Position numbers and translations under genes: made by a program
The notes under the pieces: model-generated
What the model saw: only the letters and a program-made list of their open reading frames with translations
Databases searched by the model: none
What the model was told of the DNA's origin: nothing
NCBI RefSeq assembly: GCF_026410505.1
Contig: NZ_JAPMIU010000005.1
Span: forward strand, 186,001-250,000
DNA length: 64,000 nucleotides
Direction: 5' to 3'
Source: Frateuria hangzhouensis
Lineage (GTDB): Bacteria; Pseudomonadota; Gammaproteobacteria; Xanthomonadales; Rhodanobacteraceae
In this document: positions 44,806 through 54,087 of the stretch, piece after piece
How positions within the stretch are numbered: the stretch's first letter is position 1
How the letters are laid out: each line of letters opens with the position of its first letter

Positions 44806-45088
44806 GCCCGGCCGGTCTGCACGAACGTCTCGCTCCGCCCGGATCCTCACCCGCCTGTCGACGCCCGCTCCCGGAGGAAGAGGGATTCGGGGCGTGGGCT
44901 CGAGGCCAGCGCTTCGACTTCGGCCCGCGGCCCGCGGCCTACGCTCAGCGCGAACGGGGTGATCGGGAGCGGGCGGGTAGCTGCGCTCAACCATTCACCC
45001 TGAGCCTGGGTGCGAAAGGCCGGAATCGAAGGGCCGCGCGCCTGCAAAACATTGATTCCGACACCTCGCTGCGCTAGCGTTGCGGCCC
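44806..45088. other. Gap without a gene
   Basis: The 283 bases between tilS and xseB hold a degenerate family C block (TCCTCACCCGCCTGTCGACG...CCGGAGGAAGAGGGA) and a segment reminiscent of the Xanthomonadales CCTGAGCC repeat near 45000. No ORF or promoter that I can support is present. Confidence 0.5.
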
Positions 45089-45346
45089 ATGGCCAAACCC
45101 GCTCCCGCCCCCGCGGAAACCCCATCCGTCGCCGACTTCGAACACTCGCTGGACGAGCTCGAACAGTTGGTCGGGCGCATGGAAGGCGGGGAGCTGAGCC
45201 TGGACGAATCGCTGGCCTCCTTCGAGCGCGGCATCGGCCTCTACCGACACTGCCAGCAGGCCCTGGACCAGGCCGAACTGCGCGTGCGCCTGCTGCTCGA
45301 TCCCGATGCGCCCGACAACGCCGAACCCTTCGAATCCCAACCCTGA
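45089..45346 (+). CDS. xseB: Exodeoxyribonuclease VII small subunit
   Basis: An 85-residue coiled-coil-rich protein; [20 protein letters not shown] and [19 protein letters not shown] are the diagnostic XseB segments. It binds XseA to make exonuclease VII. The 3' end overlaps ispA by 41 bases in another frame, an ordinary compact arrangement. Start ATG after a GCGGCCC stretch with no strong ribosome-binding site. Confidence 0.9.
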   Translation: MAKPAPAPAETPSVADFEHSLDELEQLVGRMEGGELSLDESLASFERGIGLYRHCQQALDQAELRVRLLLDPDAPDNAEPFESQP

Positions 45347-46241
45347 CGCGCCGCCCCAACTCGGCCCCCGGCTGCTCGCGGTAACCGCGCGCGCCGATGC
45401 CGCGCTGGCGCGCGTGCTGCCGTCCGAACAGCAGCCGCCGCTGGAGTTGCACCGGGCGATGCGCTACGCCGTGCTTGGTGGCGGCAAGCGCCTGCGCCCG
45501 CTGCTGGTCTACGCCGCCGGACACGCGCTCGGTTGCGATGGCGCCGAGCTGGATGCGCCGGCCTGCGCGGTCGAGCTGATCCACGCCTATTCGCTGGTCC
45601 ACGACGACCTGCCGGCCATGGACGATGACGCGTTGCGCCGTGGCCGCCCGACCTGCCACGTGGTCTACGGCGAAGCGATGGCGATCCTCGCCGGCGATGC
45701 ACTGCAGGCGCTCGCCTTCGAGATCCTGGCGCACGACCCGCACGCCGGCAACGATCCCGCGCGGGCGTTGCAGATGCTGCGCGTGCTCGGCCGCGCCTGC
45801 GGCGCCGAGGGCATGGCCGGCGGGCAGGCGCTGGACCTGGCCGCGGTGGGCCGCAAGCTGACGCTGGACGAGCTGGAACACATGCACGCCTGCAAGACCG
45901 GCGCGCTGATCCGCACCGCCGTGCACCTGGGAGCGCTTGCCGCCGGTGCCGACGCCGCCGCGATCGAGGCGCTGGACCGCTATGCCGCCGCGGTCGGCCT
46001 GGCCTTCCAGGTGCGCGACGACGTCCTGGACGTGGAAGGCGAATCGGCGGTGATCGGCAAGACCGCCGGCAAGGACGCGGCGGCCGACAAGCCGACCTTC
46101 TCCTCGATCATCGGCCTGGAGGCTTCGCGCATGCGGCTGACGGAACTTACCGCCACGGCGCTGGAGGCCATAGCTTCCTTTGGACCGCGCGCCGCGCTGC
46201 TGGAAGAGCTGGCGCTATACGCGGCCCACCGCGCGCATTGA
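45306..46241 (+). CDS. ispA: Farnesyl (geranyl) diphosphate synthase
   Basis: A 311-residue trans-prenyltransferase. The first aspartate-rich motif is DDLPAMDDD (from D100-D101) and the second is RDDVLD (about 225-230). GGGKRLRP at about 58-65 is the IPP-binding motif. It makes FPP for UppS and quinones. The start ATG lies inside xseB; the first 20 residues are Pro-rich and unusual, and no other ATG, GTG or TTG start is seen in the opening codons. A family A palindrome follows; dxs is not adjacent. Confidence 0.93.
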   Translation: MRPTTPNPSNPNPDAPPQLGPRLLAVTARADAALARVLPSEQQPPLELHRAMRYAVLGGGKRLRPLLVYAAGHALGCDGAELDAPACAVELIHAYSLVHDDLPAMDDDALRRGRPTCHVVYGEAMAILAGDALQALAFEILAHDPHAGNDPARALQMLRVLGRACGAEGMAGGQALDLAAVGRKLTLDELEHMHACKTGALIRTAVHLGALAAGADAAAIEALDRYAAAVGLAFQVRDDVLDVEGESAVIGKTAGKDAAADKPTFSSIIGLEASRMRLTELTATALEAIASFGPRAALLEELALYAAHRAH

Positions 46242-46249
46242 AGATCCAA

Positions 46250-46306
46250 TGGTGGGCTGAAGCCCACCCTACACCGGCCTCCCGTACGGTGGGCTTCAGC
46301 CCACCA
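46250..46306. repeat. Family A intergenic palindrome (reversed)
   Basis: Here the arms are arranged as GGTGGGCTGAAGCCCACC...GGTGGGCTTCAGCCCACC around a short spacer, the opposite internal order from 1426. It lies at the convergent end of ispA and the DUF4870 gene. Confidence 0.8.
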
Positions 46307-46348
46307 CCGGCCCCTGGAAGCAGAAGCGGGCCGAAGCCCGCCTCGCGT

Positions 46349-46810
46349 TTACTTGATCAACCGCAGTGTGAAGGGGTAGCGGTAACGCTCGCCCTCGTTC
46401 GCCTTCACCGCGGCAATGATCGTGAACACCAGCCAGGCGATGCCCACCAGGATGCCGATCGGCACGGTCAACAGCGCACCGAAGCCGAAGGTGACCAGCG
46501 TGAGCAGCAATAGCACCACGCCGACGATGGCCAGGGTGATGTTGAAGTTCAGCGCTTCCTTGGCCTGGTCGTCGACGAAGGGCATGGTGTCCTTCTTCAG
46601 CAACCAGATCACCAGCGGGCCGATGAAGCAGCCCAGGCCAGCGAAGGCGCCGGTGAGCAGCCCGCCCAACAGCGCCGACAGGTGCGCGAACAACGCCCAC
46701 TGACGCTCTTCATGGCTGGGCATGCCGGCCGGGTCGAACGACTCGGGCGGCGGCACCGGCTCGCCCGGCGGCGGCGGAGGCGGGACGACGGAATCGGGTG
46801 GAACACTCAT
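46349..46810 (-). CDS. DUF4870 family membrane protein
   Basis: A 153-residue protein with a Pro-rich N-terminus (VVPPPPPPGEPVPPPE) and three hydrophobic segments (about 56-78, 97-118, 121-138), matching the DUF4870 family seen in many proteobacteria. The motif VDDQAKEALNFNITLAI is typical. No function is known. Start is the ATG giving MSVPPDSV; an upstream ATG is less likely. Confidence 0.75.
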   Translation of the reverse strand: MSVPPDSVVPPPPPPGEPVPPPESFDPAGMPSHEERQWALFAHLSALLGGLLTGAFAGLGCFIGPLVIWLLKKDTMPFVDDQAKEALNFNITLAIVGVVLLLLTLVTFGFGALLTVPIGILVGIAWLVFTIIAAVKANEGERYRYPFTLRLIK

Positions 46811-46897
46811 GCGTGTCTCCTGTGGCCTTCGGTGACGCCGGCGGCGCCCGTGCGGCGATGCTAGCAAAGCCGCCCGCCGATGCCATAGCCGGTTGGG

Positions 46898-48250
46898 CTA
46901 CTGGCCGCCCACCGTCATCCGGTCCAGCAGGATCGAGCCGGTCAGGATCTGCGCGCGCCGGTCGACGTCGCTGCCCACCGCCAAGATGCCGGCGAACATG
47001 TCGCGCAGGTTGGCGGCAATGGTGATTTCCTCCACCGGATAGGCGATCTGCCCGTTCTCGACCCAGAAGCCGGCCGCGCCGCGCGAATAGTCGCCGGTCA
47101 GCGTGCTCACGCCCTGGCCCATCACCTCGGTAACCACCAGGCCGGTGCCCATGCGCTCGAGCAACGCGGCGAAGTCGTCCTGGCCAGGCTCGACCAGCAG
47201 GTTGTGGATGCCGCCGGCGTTGCCGGTCGAGGCCAGCCCCAGCTTGCGTGCCGAATAGCTGCCCAGGATGTAGCGGGCCAGCACGCCGTTCTCCACCAGT
47301 GCGCTGTCGGCGGTGGCCACGCCCTCGGCGTCGAATGCGCCCGAACCCATGCCTCGCGGCAGCAGCGGGCGTTCGACGATGTTCATCCATTCGGGCATCA
47401 AGCGTTTGCCGGCGTGGTCGAGCAGGAAGCTGGCGTGCCGGTACAGGGCACCGCCGCTCACCGCGCTGACCAGGTGGCCGATCAGGCCGCGCGCGAGTTC
47501 CGGCACGAACAGGACGGGGCACTGGCGCGTGCCCAGGCTGCGCGAGTTCAGCCGTGCCAGCGTACGCCCGGCCGCTTTGTCGCCCAGCGCTTGCGCGCTC
47601 ATGAAGTCGCCCGCATCCCGCACGCTGTCGTACCAGTAGTCGCGCTGCATGCCGTCGCCTTCACCGGCGATCAGCGAGAGCGACAGCGCATGCCGCGTGG
47701 CGCGCTCGCGTCCGACGAAGCCGTGCGAGTTGGCGTACACCGAAAGTGTCTGGCCGGCCTGCACGGCGGCGCCATCGGAGTTGGTGATGCCCGCATGCGC
47801 ACGGCCGGCGGCCTCGATCCGCTGGCCGAGCTCGATCGCCTCGGCCGTTTCGACGTGCCACGGATGCCACAGGTCGAGGTCGGGGAACTCGGTGGCCATC
47901 CGCGTCGGATCGGCCAGGCCGGCGGCCGGATCGGCCTCGGTGTAGCGCGCGATCGCGCAGGCCTGGTCGATCGTCGCCTGCACCGAGGCAGCGTTGAGGT
48001 CGGCGGTGCTGGCGGTGCCCTTGCGCTGGCCGAAGTACACGGTCAGGCCGAAGCCGCGGTCGCGCGTGTGCTCGACCGTCTCCACCTCGCCCAGCCGCAC
48101 GTTCACGCTGAGCCCGCTGTCGACGCTCGCAGCCACTTCGGCCGCGCTGGCGCCGGCCGCGCGCGCGCGGCGGATTACGTCCTCGGCGAGCTCGGCCAGG
48201 CGGTCGAGTTCCTGTTGGCTGGAGTCGGCGGGCAAGACGGCTGCACTCAC
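46898..48250 (-). CDS. pmbA: TldE/PmbA metalloprotease subunit
   Basis: A 450-residue PmbA (TldE) protein that with TldD processes peptides such as microcin precursors and CcdA. Typical segments: GLTVYFGQRKGTASTADL, RDYWYDSVRDAGDFMSA, TGNAGGIHNLLVEPGQ and the C-terminal VSTLTGDYSRGAAGFWVENG. Start is GTG (VSAAVLPAD), 10 bases after AAGGAA; an ATG further upstream seems too far. Divergent from the DUF1653-darP pair, matching the E. coli pmbA/yjgA arrangement. Confidence 0.92.
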   Translation of the reverse strand: MSAAVLPADSSQQELDRLAELAEDVIRRARAAGASAAEVAASVDSGLSVNVRLGEVETVEHTRDRGFGLTVYFGQRKGTASTADLNAASVQATIDQACAIARYTEADPAAGLADPTRMATEFPDLDLWHPWHVETAEAIELGQRIEAAGRAHAGITNSDGAAVQAGQTLSVYANSHGFVGRERATRHALSLSLIAGEGDGMQRDYWYDSVRDAGDFMSAQALGDKAAGRTLARLNSRSLGTRQCPVLFVPELARGLIGHLVSAVSGGALYRHASFLLDHAGKRLMPEWMNIVERPLLPRGMGSGAFDAEGVATADSALVENGVLARYILGSYSARKLGLASTGNAGGIHNLLVEPGQDDFAALLERMGTGLVVTEVMGQGVSTLTGDYSRGAAGFWVENGQIAYPVEEITIAANLRDMFAGILAVGSDVDRRAQILTGSILLDRMTVGGQ

Positions 48251-48353
48251 GGGGCGTTCCTTCAGGCAGGTAGAATGGGCGGCGAACACCGCACGACTTC
48301 CGGAGATGGGGTCGCCCCCGTCCAAAAAAAAGGAACGTGCCAAAGGAGCGCGC

Positions 48354-48590
48354 ATGCCACCGGTCGCTGGCGTCTATCGTCATTACAAGGGTCAGCGCTA
48401 CCAGGTACTGGGCGTGGCCCGCCACAGCGAAACGCTGGAAGAGCTGGTGGTCTACCGGGCGCTCTACGGCGAGCAAGGCCTGTGGGTGCGCCCGGCCGCC
48501 ATGTTCGAGGAAACCGTCGCCGTCGATGGCCGCCCCGTACCCCGCTTTGCGCTGGAAGATGCCAGCCCCGACCCCTTGGAACGCCCGTGA
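48354..48590 (+). CDS. DUF1653 family protein
   Basis: A 78-residue protein (MPPVAGVYRHYKGQRYQVLG...) matching the DUF1653 family: compact beta-barrel-like sequences with YRHYKGxxYxVL and YRALYGEQGLWVRP. AAAGGAG lies upstream of the ATG. Its stop overlaps the darP start by four bases, so the genes are coupled. Function unknown. Confidence 0.75.
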   Translation: MPPVAGVYRHYKGQRYQVLGVARHSETLEELVVYRALYGEQGLWVRPAAMFEETVAVDGRPVPRFALEDASPDPLERP

Positions 48591-49144
48591 GCCCCAGCCG
48601 CAGCCGCAACCAGACCGAACTCGACGAACAGGATTACGGCCCCAGCCGCACCCAGCAGCGCCGTGAGGCGCTTGCCGTGCTTGCGCTCGCCACCCAGCTG
48701 GTCGAACTGCCGCCCAGCCGGCTGGCGAAGCTCGACCTGCCCGAAGAGGTGCGCGATGAAATCGCCAACGTGCGCCGCATCGCCTCGCATATCGCACGCA
48801 AGCGCCAGTTGGCGTTCCTGGCCAAGAAGATGCGCCGCCATGAAGACGCGGTCTTCGACAGCGTGCGCGCCGAACTGGGCGAGAACCGCGAGCGCCAGCG
48901 GCAGGAAACCGCCGCCATGCATCGCCTGGAGGCGCTGCGCGAACGCCTGCTGGACGACGACGAAGCGGCCGCCACGCTGATCGCCGAACACCCTGCCATC
49001 GACCGCCAGCACCTGCGCTCGCTGATCCGCCAGGCGCGCAGCGAGCGGGCGGCGAACAAGCCGCCGCGGGCCTATCGGGAGATCTTCAAGCTGCTGAAGG
49101 ATTTGCAGCAGGACGAGGGTGGGGACGACGACGCGCAGGGTTGA
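48587..49144 (+). CDS. darP: Ribosome-associated factor DarP (YjgA)
   Basis: A 185-residue mostly alpha-helical protein of the DUF615 family, linked to late 50S assembly. Typical parts are SRTQQRREALAVLALATQLV, LPEEVRDEIANVRRIASHIA and HPAIDRQHLRSLIRQARSER. Start GTG overlaps the DUF1653 stop (GTGA). Confidence 0.9.
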   Translation: MSPSRSRNQTELDEQDYGPSRTQQRREALAVLALATQLVELPPSRLAKLDLPEEVRDEIANVRRIASHIARKRQLAFLAKKMRRHEDAVFDSVRAELGENRERQRQETAAMHRLEALRERLLDDDEAAATLIAEHPAIDRQHLRSLIRQARSERAANKPPRAYREIFKLLKDLQQDEGGDDDAQG

Positions 49145-49164
49145 GTCGCCTGGGCGAACAAGAG

Positions 49165-49293
49165 CCTCCCCCTCTCCCCGCCCCTCTCCCCCGGCGGGGC
49201 CGGAGGAGAGGGAGCGGATTGCGCGAGCTTGCCGCCTTTGCTCCCTCTCCCCCGAGCCTGCTTGGGGGAGAGGGCTGGGGAGAGGGGGAGGCC
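49165..49293. repeat. Family C intergenic repeat
   Basis: CCCCTCTCCCCGCCCCTCTC...GGAGGAGAGGGAG and GCTCCCTCTCCCCCGAGCCT...GGGGGAGAGGGCTGGGG form inverted blocks between darP and the convergent thrE-like gene. Confidence 0.7.
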
Positions 49294-49307
49294 CTTGCCT
49301 TGACCCT

Positions 49308-49344
49308 GCGCCCTGAAAGGGCGCGATGCCCCCGCTAGGGCATC
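49308..49344. terminator. Two adjacent hairpins at a convergent junction
   Basis: GCGCCCT/AGGGCGC (49308-49324, loop GAA) and GATGCCC/GGGCATC (49325-49344, loop CCGCTA) lie back to back between darP and the thrE-like gene; the second abuts the end of the thrE-like gene (49343). A bidirectional terminator is plausible though T-runs are short. Confidence 0.35.
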
Positions 49345-50608
49345 AAAGCGAACGACGAGGCGAAATCAACAGATCACCGAACAGCAGCCCTGCCACCAGC
49401 GAAATCAGCAGCGTGATCAGCAGGACGAAACTGTCCATGCCCAGCGTGGTGTCACGCTCGAACAGGTAGGACACGCTCTGGAACCCCACGCTGCCGGGCA
49501 CCAGCAGGATGATGCCCGGTTCGCGCACCACCGCGCCCGGCCGGCCCAGGTAGCGTGCGTATACATTGGCCAGGGCGCCCAGCAGCAGGCCCCCGAGGAA
49601 CGCGCCGACCGGCGGCCCGGGCACCGCTTGTGACAGCAGGCCGCCCCAGCGCGTGGCCAGGTAACCGATGCTCACCGCGCCCGCCACCACGGCCCAATCG
49701 CGCCGTGCCGCGCGGAACAGGATGGCGAATCCCAATGCACCGATCAGCAGGGCCGGCCAGTCCGTCCAGCGCGGCAGCGGCGGCAACACATAGTTGACCG
49801 CGGTCACGCCGAACGCCGCGCAGACCTGGCTGGCCGCCACCGTGCCGAAGGTCAGCTTGAGCAGCGTGGCGATCGCGCCGCCCATGCGCGCCATGCCAGA
49901 GGTCAGGTGCTGGCTGGAAATCTCGCGCACCGCAGTGGTCAGCGACATGCCCGGCACCAGCACGATCAGCGCGGCCAGCACCACCGACCTGACCGCCAGC
50001 GGCACCACGAAAGCGCTGACCAGGATCGCGACCGCCGTGGCCACCAGCGCACTGATCGCCTCGCTGGCCACGGCCAGCCGTGGCCGCGTGGACGACAGCA
50101 CGGTGATCAGGCCGATCACCAGGCCGATCGCGCCGGCCACCACCAGGTCGGCCCACGAGCTGTGCAGGAACAGCGCCGCCACGCAGGCGGCCGACAGCCC
50201 GTAGCTGCCGACCAGGCCGGCCTGCGCGCGCCGCGTTTCCGGCAGCCCCAGTGCGCGCAGCAGGCGAAAGCCTTCGCGCAGGCCCAGCTCGCCGGCGATG
50301 GCGCGATCGGCGATCGCGTCGGCCTCGCACAACCGCGCCAGGTTCACGTCGCCCGGCGGCAACCGCATCACCTGGGTGACCTGGGCCAGCCCTTCCTCGT
50401 CGCGACCGATCTCGGCAAAGGAGATGATGATCGCGGTGGGGCTGGACCAGACGTCGGCGATCACGTCCAGCTGCTGCGCCGCACCGGCAATGGCCATTTC
50501 CAGTCGCGGCGCCGACGTGCCCCATTGGTGCAACCGGCGCGCCAGCTCGACCAGAAAGGCAATGCGCGTATCGAACGGCGCCAGTGCTGCGCTGCCGGCG
50601 GCGCTCAT
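49343..50608 (-). CDS. ThrE-family threonine/serine exporter
   Basis: A 421-residue protein fusing a DUF1212 ThrE half (residues about 1-260, with the soluble N-terminal part VELARRLHQWGTSAPRLE and many helices) to a DUF3815 half (about 290-421). The family exports threonine/serine, but substrate is not proven here. Its ATG overlaps the nfeD stop by four bases; nfeD and qmcA lie upstream. Confidence 0.75.
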   Translation of the reverse strand: MSAAGSAALAPFDTRIAFLVELARRLHQWGTSAPRLEMAIAGAAQQLDVIADVWSSPTAIIISFAEIGRDEEGLAQVTQVMRLPPGDVNLARLCEADAIADRAIAGELGLREGFRLLRALGLPETRRAQAGLVGSYGLSAACVAALFLHSSWADLVVAGAIGLVIGLITVLSSTRPRLAVASEAISALVATAVAILVSAFVVPLAVRSVVLAALIVLVPGMSLTTAVREISSQHLTSGMARMGGAIATLLKLTFGTVAASQVCAAFGVTAVNYVLPPLPRWTDWPALLIGALGFAILFRAARRDWAVVAGAVSIGYLATRWGGLLSQAVPGPPVGAFLGGLLLGALANVYARYLGRPGAVVREPGIILLVPGSVGFQSVSYLFERDTTLGMDSFVLLITLLISLVAGLLFGDLLISPRRSL

Positions 50609-51054
50609 GCGGCGGGCCGGACCTGCAATGTATTGCCCTCGACGCTGAGCACTTCGACGGTCGCGCCCAACGGCAGGTCCGGGCCATTGACCAGCCATTC
50701 GCCGTCACCCACGCGCGCCTTGCCGCGACCATGGACGATCGGCTCGATCAGCACGTAGCGCTGGCCGACCATCTGCGCGCCGCGGCGGTTGAGCCGCTCG
50801 CTGGCGGCGTCACCGCGGCGGAGTCTCGGACGCAGCCCGTAGGCGTAGATCACGCAGGACAGGAACGCCAGCACCGCAAAGGCGATCGCCTGCGCCAGCA
50901 GCGACATGCCGGGCATCAACCAGACCAGCACGCCGGTGGCGCCAGCCCCGATACCGATCCACAGCAGGAAGTAGCCCGGCAGGGCGACCTCCAGCGCGAT
51001 CAGCAGCAGGGCCAGCAGCCACCACAGGTGATGGATTGCGAGGGTGGAGAACAT
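50605..51054 (-). CDS. NfeD family membrane protein
   Basis: A 149-residue protein: three or four hydrophobic segments in the first 80 residues (IHHLWWLLALLLIALEVALP, GYFLLWIGIG, SLLAQAIAFAVLAFLSCV), then an OB-fold-like C-terminal domain (IVHGRGKARVGDGEWLV, VEVLSVEGNTLQVRP). NfeD proteins pair with SPFH proteins such as the neighbour QmcA and are suggested to help membrane microdomain quality control. Overlaps the thrE-like start by four bases. Confidence 0.85.
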   Translation of the reverse strand: MFSTLAIHHLWWLLALLLIALEVALPGYFLLWIGIGAGATGVLVWLMPGMSLLAQAIAFAVLAFLSCVIYAYGLRPRLRRGDAASERLNRRGAQMVGQRYVLIEPIVHGRGKARVGDGEWLVNGPDLPLGATVEVLSVEGNTLQVRPAA

Positions 51055-51157
51055 GCGGGGCTCCCGTTCAGGCGACGATGGATGGCGGGCAGACGTTACA
51101 GGCTGATGACTGTCAGCTTCGAGCAGCGCCTCCCCCTTGGCCGGTTCAGGCCCGGTC

Positions 51158-52102
51158 TCAGCGCGGCGGCGGCACCGCCCTGCCCGCCCCCTGCTGCGAG
51201 AGCGACTCCTTCGCCAGCTCCGCGATGCCGGCCAGCGACCCGATGATGCCGGTCGCCTCCATCGGCAGCAGCAGCATTTTCTGGTTGGGCGAATGGGCGA
51301 TTTCCTTCAGCGCCTCGACGTACTTGTTGGCGACGAAGTAGTTCAGCGCGTTGAGGTTGCCGCTGGCGATCGCGTCGGAGACCAGCCGGGTCGCCTCCGC
51401 CTCGGCCTCGGCCAGGCGGATGCGCGCCTCGGCCTCGCGGAACGCGGCCTCCTTCTTGCCCTCGGCGGCCAGGATCGCACTCTGCTTCTCGCCGTCGGCC
51501 TTGAGGATCGCCGCCTGCTTGAAGCCCTCGGCTTCCAGGATGTTGGAGCGCTTCTCGCGCTCGGCCTTCATCTGCTTGGCCATCGCATCGACCAGGTCGC
51601 GCGGCGGCGCGATGTCCTTGATCTCGATGCGATTGACCTTGACGCCCCACGGGTGCGTGGCCTCGTCGACCACGCGCAGCAGCTGCGCGTTGATGGTGTC
51701 GCGCTTGCTCAGGGATTCGTCCAGGTCCATCGAGCCCAGCACGGTGCGGATGTTGGTCATCACCAGCGCCAGCGAGGCCTGCTCCAGGTTGGCCACCTCG
51801 TAGGCGGCCTTGGCCGCGTCCAGCACCTGGTAGAACACCACGCCGTCGACGCGCACCACGGCGTTGTCCTTGGTGATGACGTCCTGAGAAGGCACGTCCA
51901 GCACCTGTTCCATCATGTTCATGCGGGCGCCGACCGCCTGGTAGAACGGAATCAGGAAATGCAGCCCGGGGCTGAGCGTGCGCGTGTAGCGGCCGAACGT
52001 CTCGACCGTCCATTCGTACCCCTGCGGCACGATCCGTACCAGCTTGGCGATCACGATGATCGCCAGCACGATGATGACGACACCGATCACGATGCTGCCC
52101 AT
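51158..52102 (-). CDS. qmcA: SPFH/Band 7 protein QmcA
   Basis: A 314-residue protein with an N-terminal transmembrane helix (residues 4-24), a stomatin/SPFH domain (about 25-190, with [19 protein letters not shown] and [13 protein letters not shown]) and a charged helical coiled-coil region (about 190-270, [20 protein letters not shown]). It oligomerises into membrane scaffolds; with NfeD it forms a common operon. The GGAGG in the preceding gap provides the ribosome-binding site, and a TATACT box lies about 30 bases upstream of the start. Confidence 0.88.
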   Translation of the reverse strand: MGSIVIGVVIIVLAIIVIAKLVRIVPQGYEWTVETFGRYTRTLSPGLHFLIPFYQAVGARMNMMEQVLDVPSQDVITKDNAVVRVDGVVFYQVLDAAKAAYEVANLEQASLALVMTNIRTVLGSMDLDESLSKRDTINAQLLRVVDEATHPWGVKVNRIEIKDIAPPRDLVDAMAKQMKAEREKRSNILEAEGFKQAAILKADGEKQSAILAAEGKKEAAFREAEARIRLAEAEAEATRLVSDAIASGNLNALNYFVANKYVEALKEIAHSPNQKMLLLPMEATGIIGSLAGIAELAKESLSQQGAGRAVPPPR

Positions 52103-52153
52103 GGCTCCCCCTCCTGTGGTTGAAGGACGAGTATAGGCGAGCGGACAGGCCGC

Positions 52154-52682
52154 CAGCCCCTGTAGGAGCGCCCTTGGGCGCTCCTACAGGGGATCTCGAA
52201 AAACTCCCGTCGACATGCGCTGCTTCGGCTCCCCCTGCTTGCAGGGGAGCGGTGCTTTTGGCTTTAAGATCAAAGCCTCACCCCCTCCCAACCTCCCCCT
52301 GCAAGCAGGGGGAGGAGCTCCATCGGCGGCCCCGCAGATCTCCGGACAGCAGTGCGCTTTGGCTGAGCAAAAAGAGGGTTGTTCGAGGTTCCCTTATAGG
52401 AGCGCGCCCTATGCGCGACCCCATGCGCGATCCAGCCGCGCGGTCACGCACAGGGTGCGCTCCTGCAGGGGATCTCGAAAACTCCCGTTGACAGGCGCCG
52501 CTTCGGCTCCCTCCCCTGCTTGCAGGGGAGGGCTGGGGAGGGGTGTTCTTGGCTTTAAGATCAAAGCCTCATCCCCTTCCAACCTCCCCCTGCAAGCAGG
52601 GGGAGGAGCTCAACCGGCGGCCCCGCAGATCTCCGGACTGCGGTGCGCTTTGGCTGAGCAAAAGAGGGTTATTCGAGGTCCC
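52154..52682. repeat. Two-copy compound element between qmcA and the kinase gene
   Basis: A unit of about 205 bases occurs twice in the same orientation: 52191-52393 and 52470-52682. Shared inner parts are CCCTGCTTGCAGGGGAG, GGCTTTAAGATCAAAGCC (hairpin), CCTCCCCCTGCAAGCAGGGG and GCAGATCTCCGGAC. Before each copy is a B-type palindrome (52154-52190 and about 52395-52469). The right end of copy 2 abuts the TAA stop of the kinase gene (52683-52685). The whole 580-base gap has no gene. Confidence 0.85.
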
Positions 52683-54059
52683 TTACAGGGGCCGGGCGGG
52701 CAGTAGCAGGCTCACGCGCAGGCCGCCTTCTTCGCGGTTGGCCAGCATGATGCGACCGCCGTGCGCCTCGGTGATCTCGCGCGCCAGCGCCAGCCCCAGC
52801 CCGGTACCGGCGCGCTTGGTCGAATAGAACGGCAGCAGCGCCTGCGCCAGCACCGTCTCGCTCATGCCCGGGCCGTGGTCGGCCACCTCGATGCGCCAGT
52901 CCTGGCCCACCTGCGCCAGCGACAGGGTCACGCCGTCCTCCGCGCCGCCGGCCTCGTGCGCGTTCTTGATCAGGTTGATCAGCACCTGCTCGATCTGCGC
53001 CTTGTCGAACCAGCCCGGCTCGGCTGGTACCTCTCCCACCAACTGGTAGCGGCAGTGCAGCGCCAGGCTGTCGAGGAAGGCCTGCCAGTCGATCGACTGC
53101 GGCTGCGGCGTGGGCAGCTTGGCAAAGCTGGCGTAGCCGGCAATGAAGCCGTGGAGGTGGCGCGCGCGCTCGCCGATGGTGGCGAACACGCCAGGCAGCC
53201 GCGCCATGTCGCCGCGCCGGGCCAGCTCGGCGCCGGAGTGCGCCAGCGAGGAGATCGGCGCCAGCGAGTTGTTGAGCTCGTGACTGATCACCCGGATCAC
53301 CCGCTTCCAGGTCGCCACTTCCTGCCGCGACAGCTCGCGCGTCATGCGGCGCAACGAGAACAACCGGTGCGGCCGGCCCTGCAGGCGGAATACCCGCTGC
53401 GACAGGTGGAAAGTTTCCTCGGCGCCGTCCATCGGCACGGTGAGCAGGGCGTCCTCGCCGCTTTCCACCGCGTGGCGGAGTGCTTCAGGCACGTTGTCCA
53501 GCAGCTCGCCAAAGTCCAGGCCGTTAAGGCTGCGCCCTTCATTGAACAGGTGCCGCGCGGCGATGTTGGCGTAGGCGATGCGTCCCTGGGTGTTGGCCAG
53601 CACCAGCGCCACCGGCGTGTGCTGCACCACCGTGTCCAGCAGCAGCTCCCGCTGCACCAGGTGCTGGCGCTGTTCGCGCAGGGTGGCCCCCAGCGCGTTG
53701 TGCATGCGTACCAGCTCGCCCAGCTCGTCGCGGCGGTCGACCGCGATGGAAAAGCTGAAGTCGCCATCGCGATAACTGGCCACGGCACCTTCCAGCGCAC
53801 GCAGCAGGCGGCGGATCGGTGCCATGACCTGTCCGCCCAGCCAGAACGCCAGCGGCAACAGCACCAGCAGGCTGGCCAGCAGGCCGCCGGATACGCCCGG
53901 CCAAGCCGGCAAATGGGCGCCCAGCCGCGGGTCATGGCGCAGCCACGACAGCAGCTGCGGCAGCGGCCACCGGGTGATCCCGGCGTAGACCAGCGCGCCG
54001 CTCAGGCTGGCCAGCATCAGTAACCCGGTCAGCCGGGCCTGCAGCGATCTCAGTTGCAT
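52683..54059 (-). CDS. Sensor histidine kinase (NtrY-like)
   Basis: A 458-residue kinase: two transmembrane segments (about 8-28 and 56-76) around a short periplasmic loop, a HAMP-like linker, a PAS domain (about 140-240), then HisKA with the phospho-acceptor His260 in RVISHELNNSL and a C-terminal HATPase with NLIKNAHEAGG, DHGPGM and GTGLGL. It is the likely partner of the sigma54 regulator encoded upstream. Start ATG at MQLRSLQARL. The stop lies at the edge of a repeat. Confidence 0.85.
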   Translation of the reverse strand: MQLRSLQARLTGLLMLASLSGALVYAGITRWPLPQLLSWLRHDPRLGAHLPAWPGVSGGLLASLLVLLPLAFWLGGQVMAPIRRLLRALEGAVASYRDGDFSFSIAVDRRDELGELVRMHNALGATLREQRQHLVQRELLLDTVVQHTPVALVLANTQGRIAYANIAARHLFNEGRSLNGLDFGELLDNVPEALRHAVESGEDALLTVPMDGAEETFHLSQRVFRLQGRPHRLFSLRRMTRELSRQEVATWKRVIRVISHELNNSLAPISSLAHSGAELARRGDMARLPGVFATIGERARHLHGFIAGYASFAKLPTPQPQSIDWQAFLDSLALHCRYQLVGEVPAEPGWFDKAQIEQVLINLIKNAHEAGGAEDGVTLSLAQVGQDWRIEVADHGPGMSETVLAQALLPFYSTKRAGTGLGLALAREITEAHGGRIMLANREEGGLRVSLLLPARPL

Positions 54060-54087
54060 GCTCGGTTCCGGCGCCGGGCCGACGGCT

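Noticed and set aside
45306-46241. Loss of dxs after ispA as a defect
   Set aside because: xseB-ispA-dxs is common but dxs can lie elsewhere; its absence here is not evidence of gene loss.
52120-52827. Small plus-strand ORFs in the repeat region
   Set aside because: They lie entirely in duplicated palindromic sequence or antisense to the kinase and have repeated low-complexity products.
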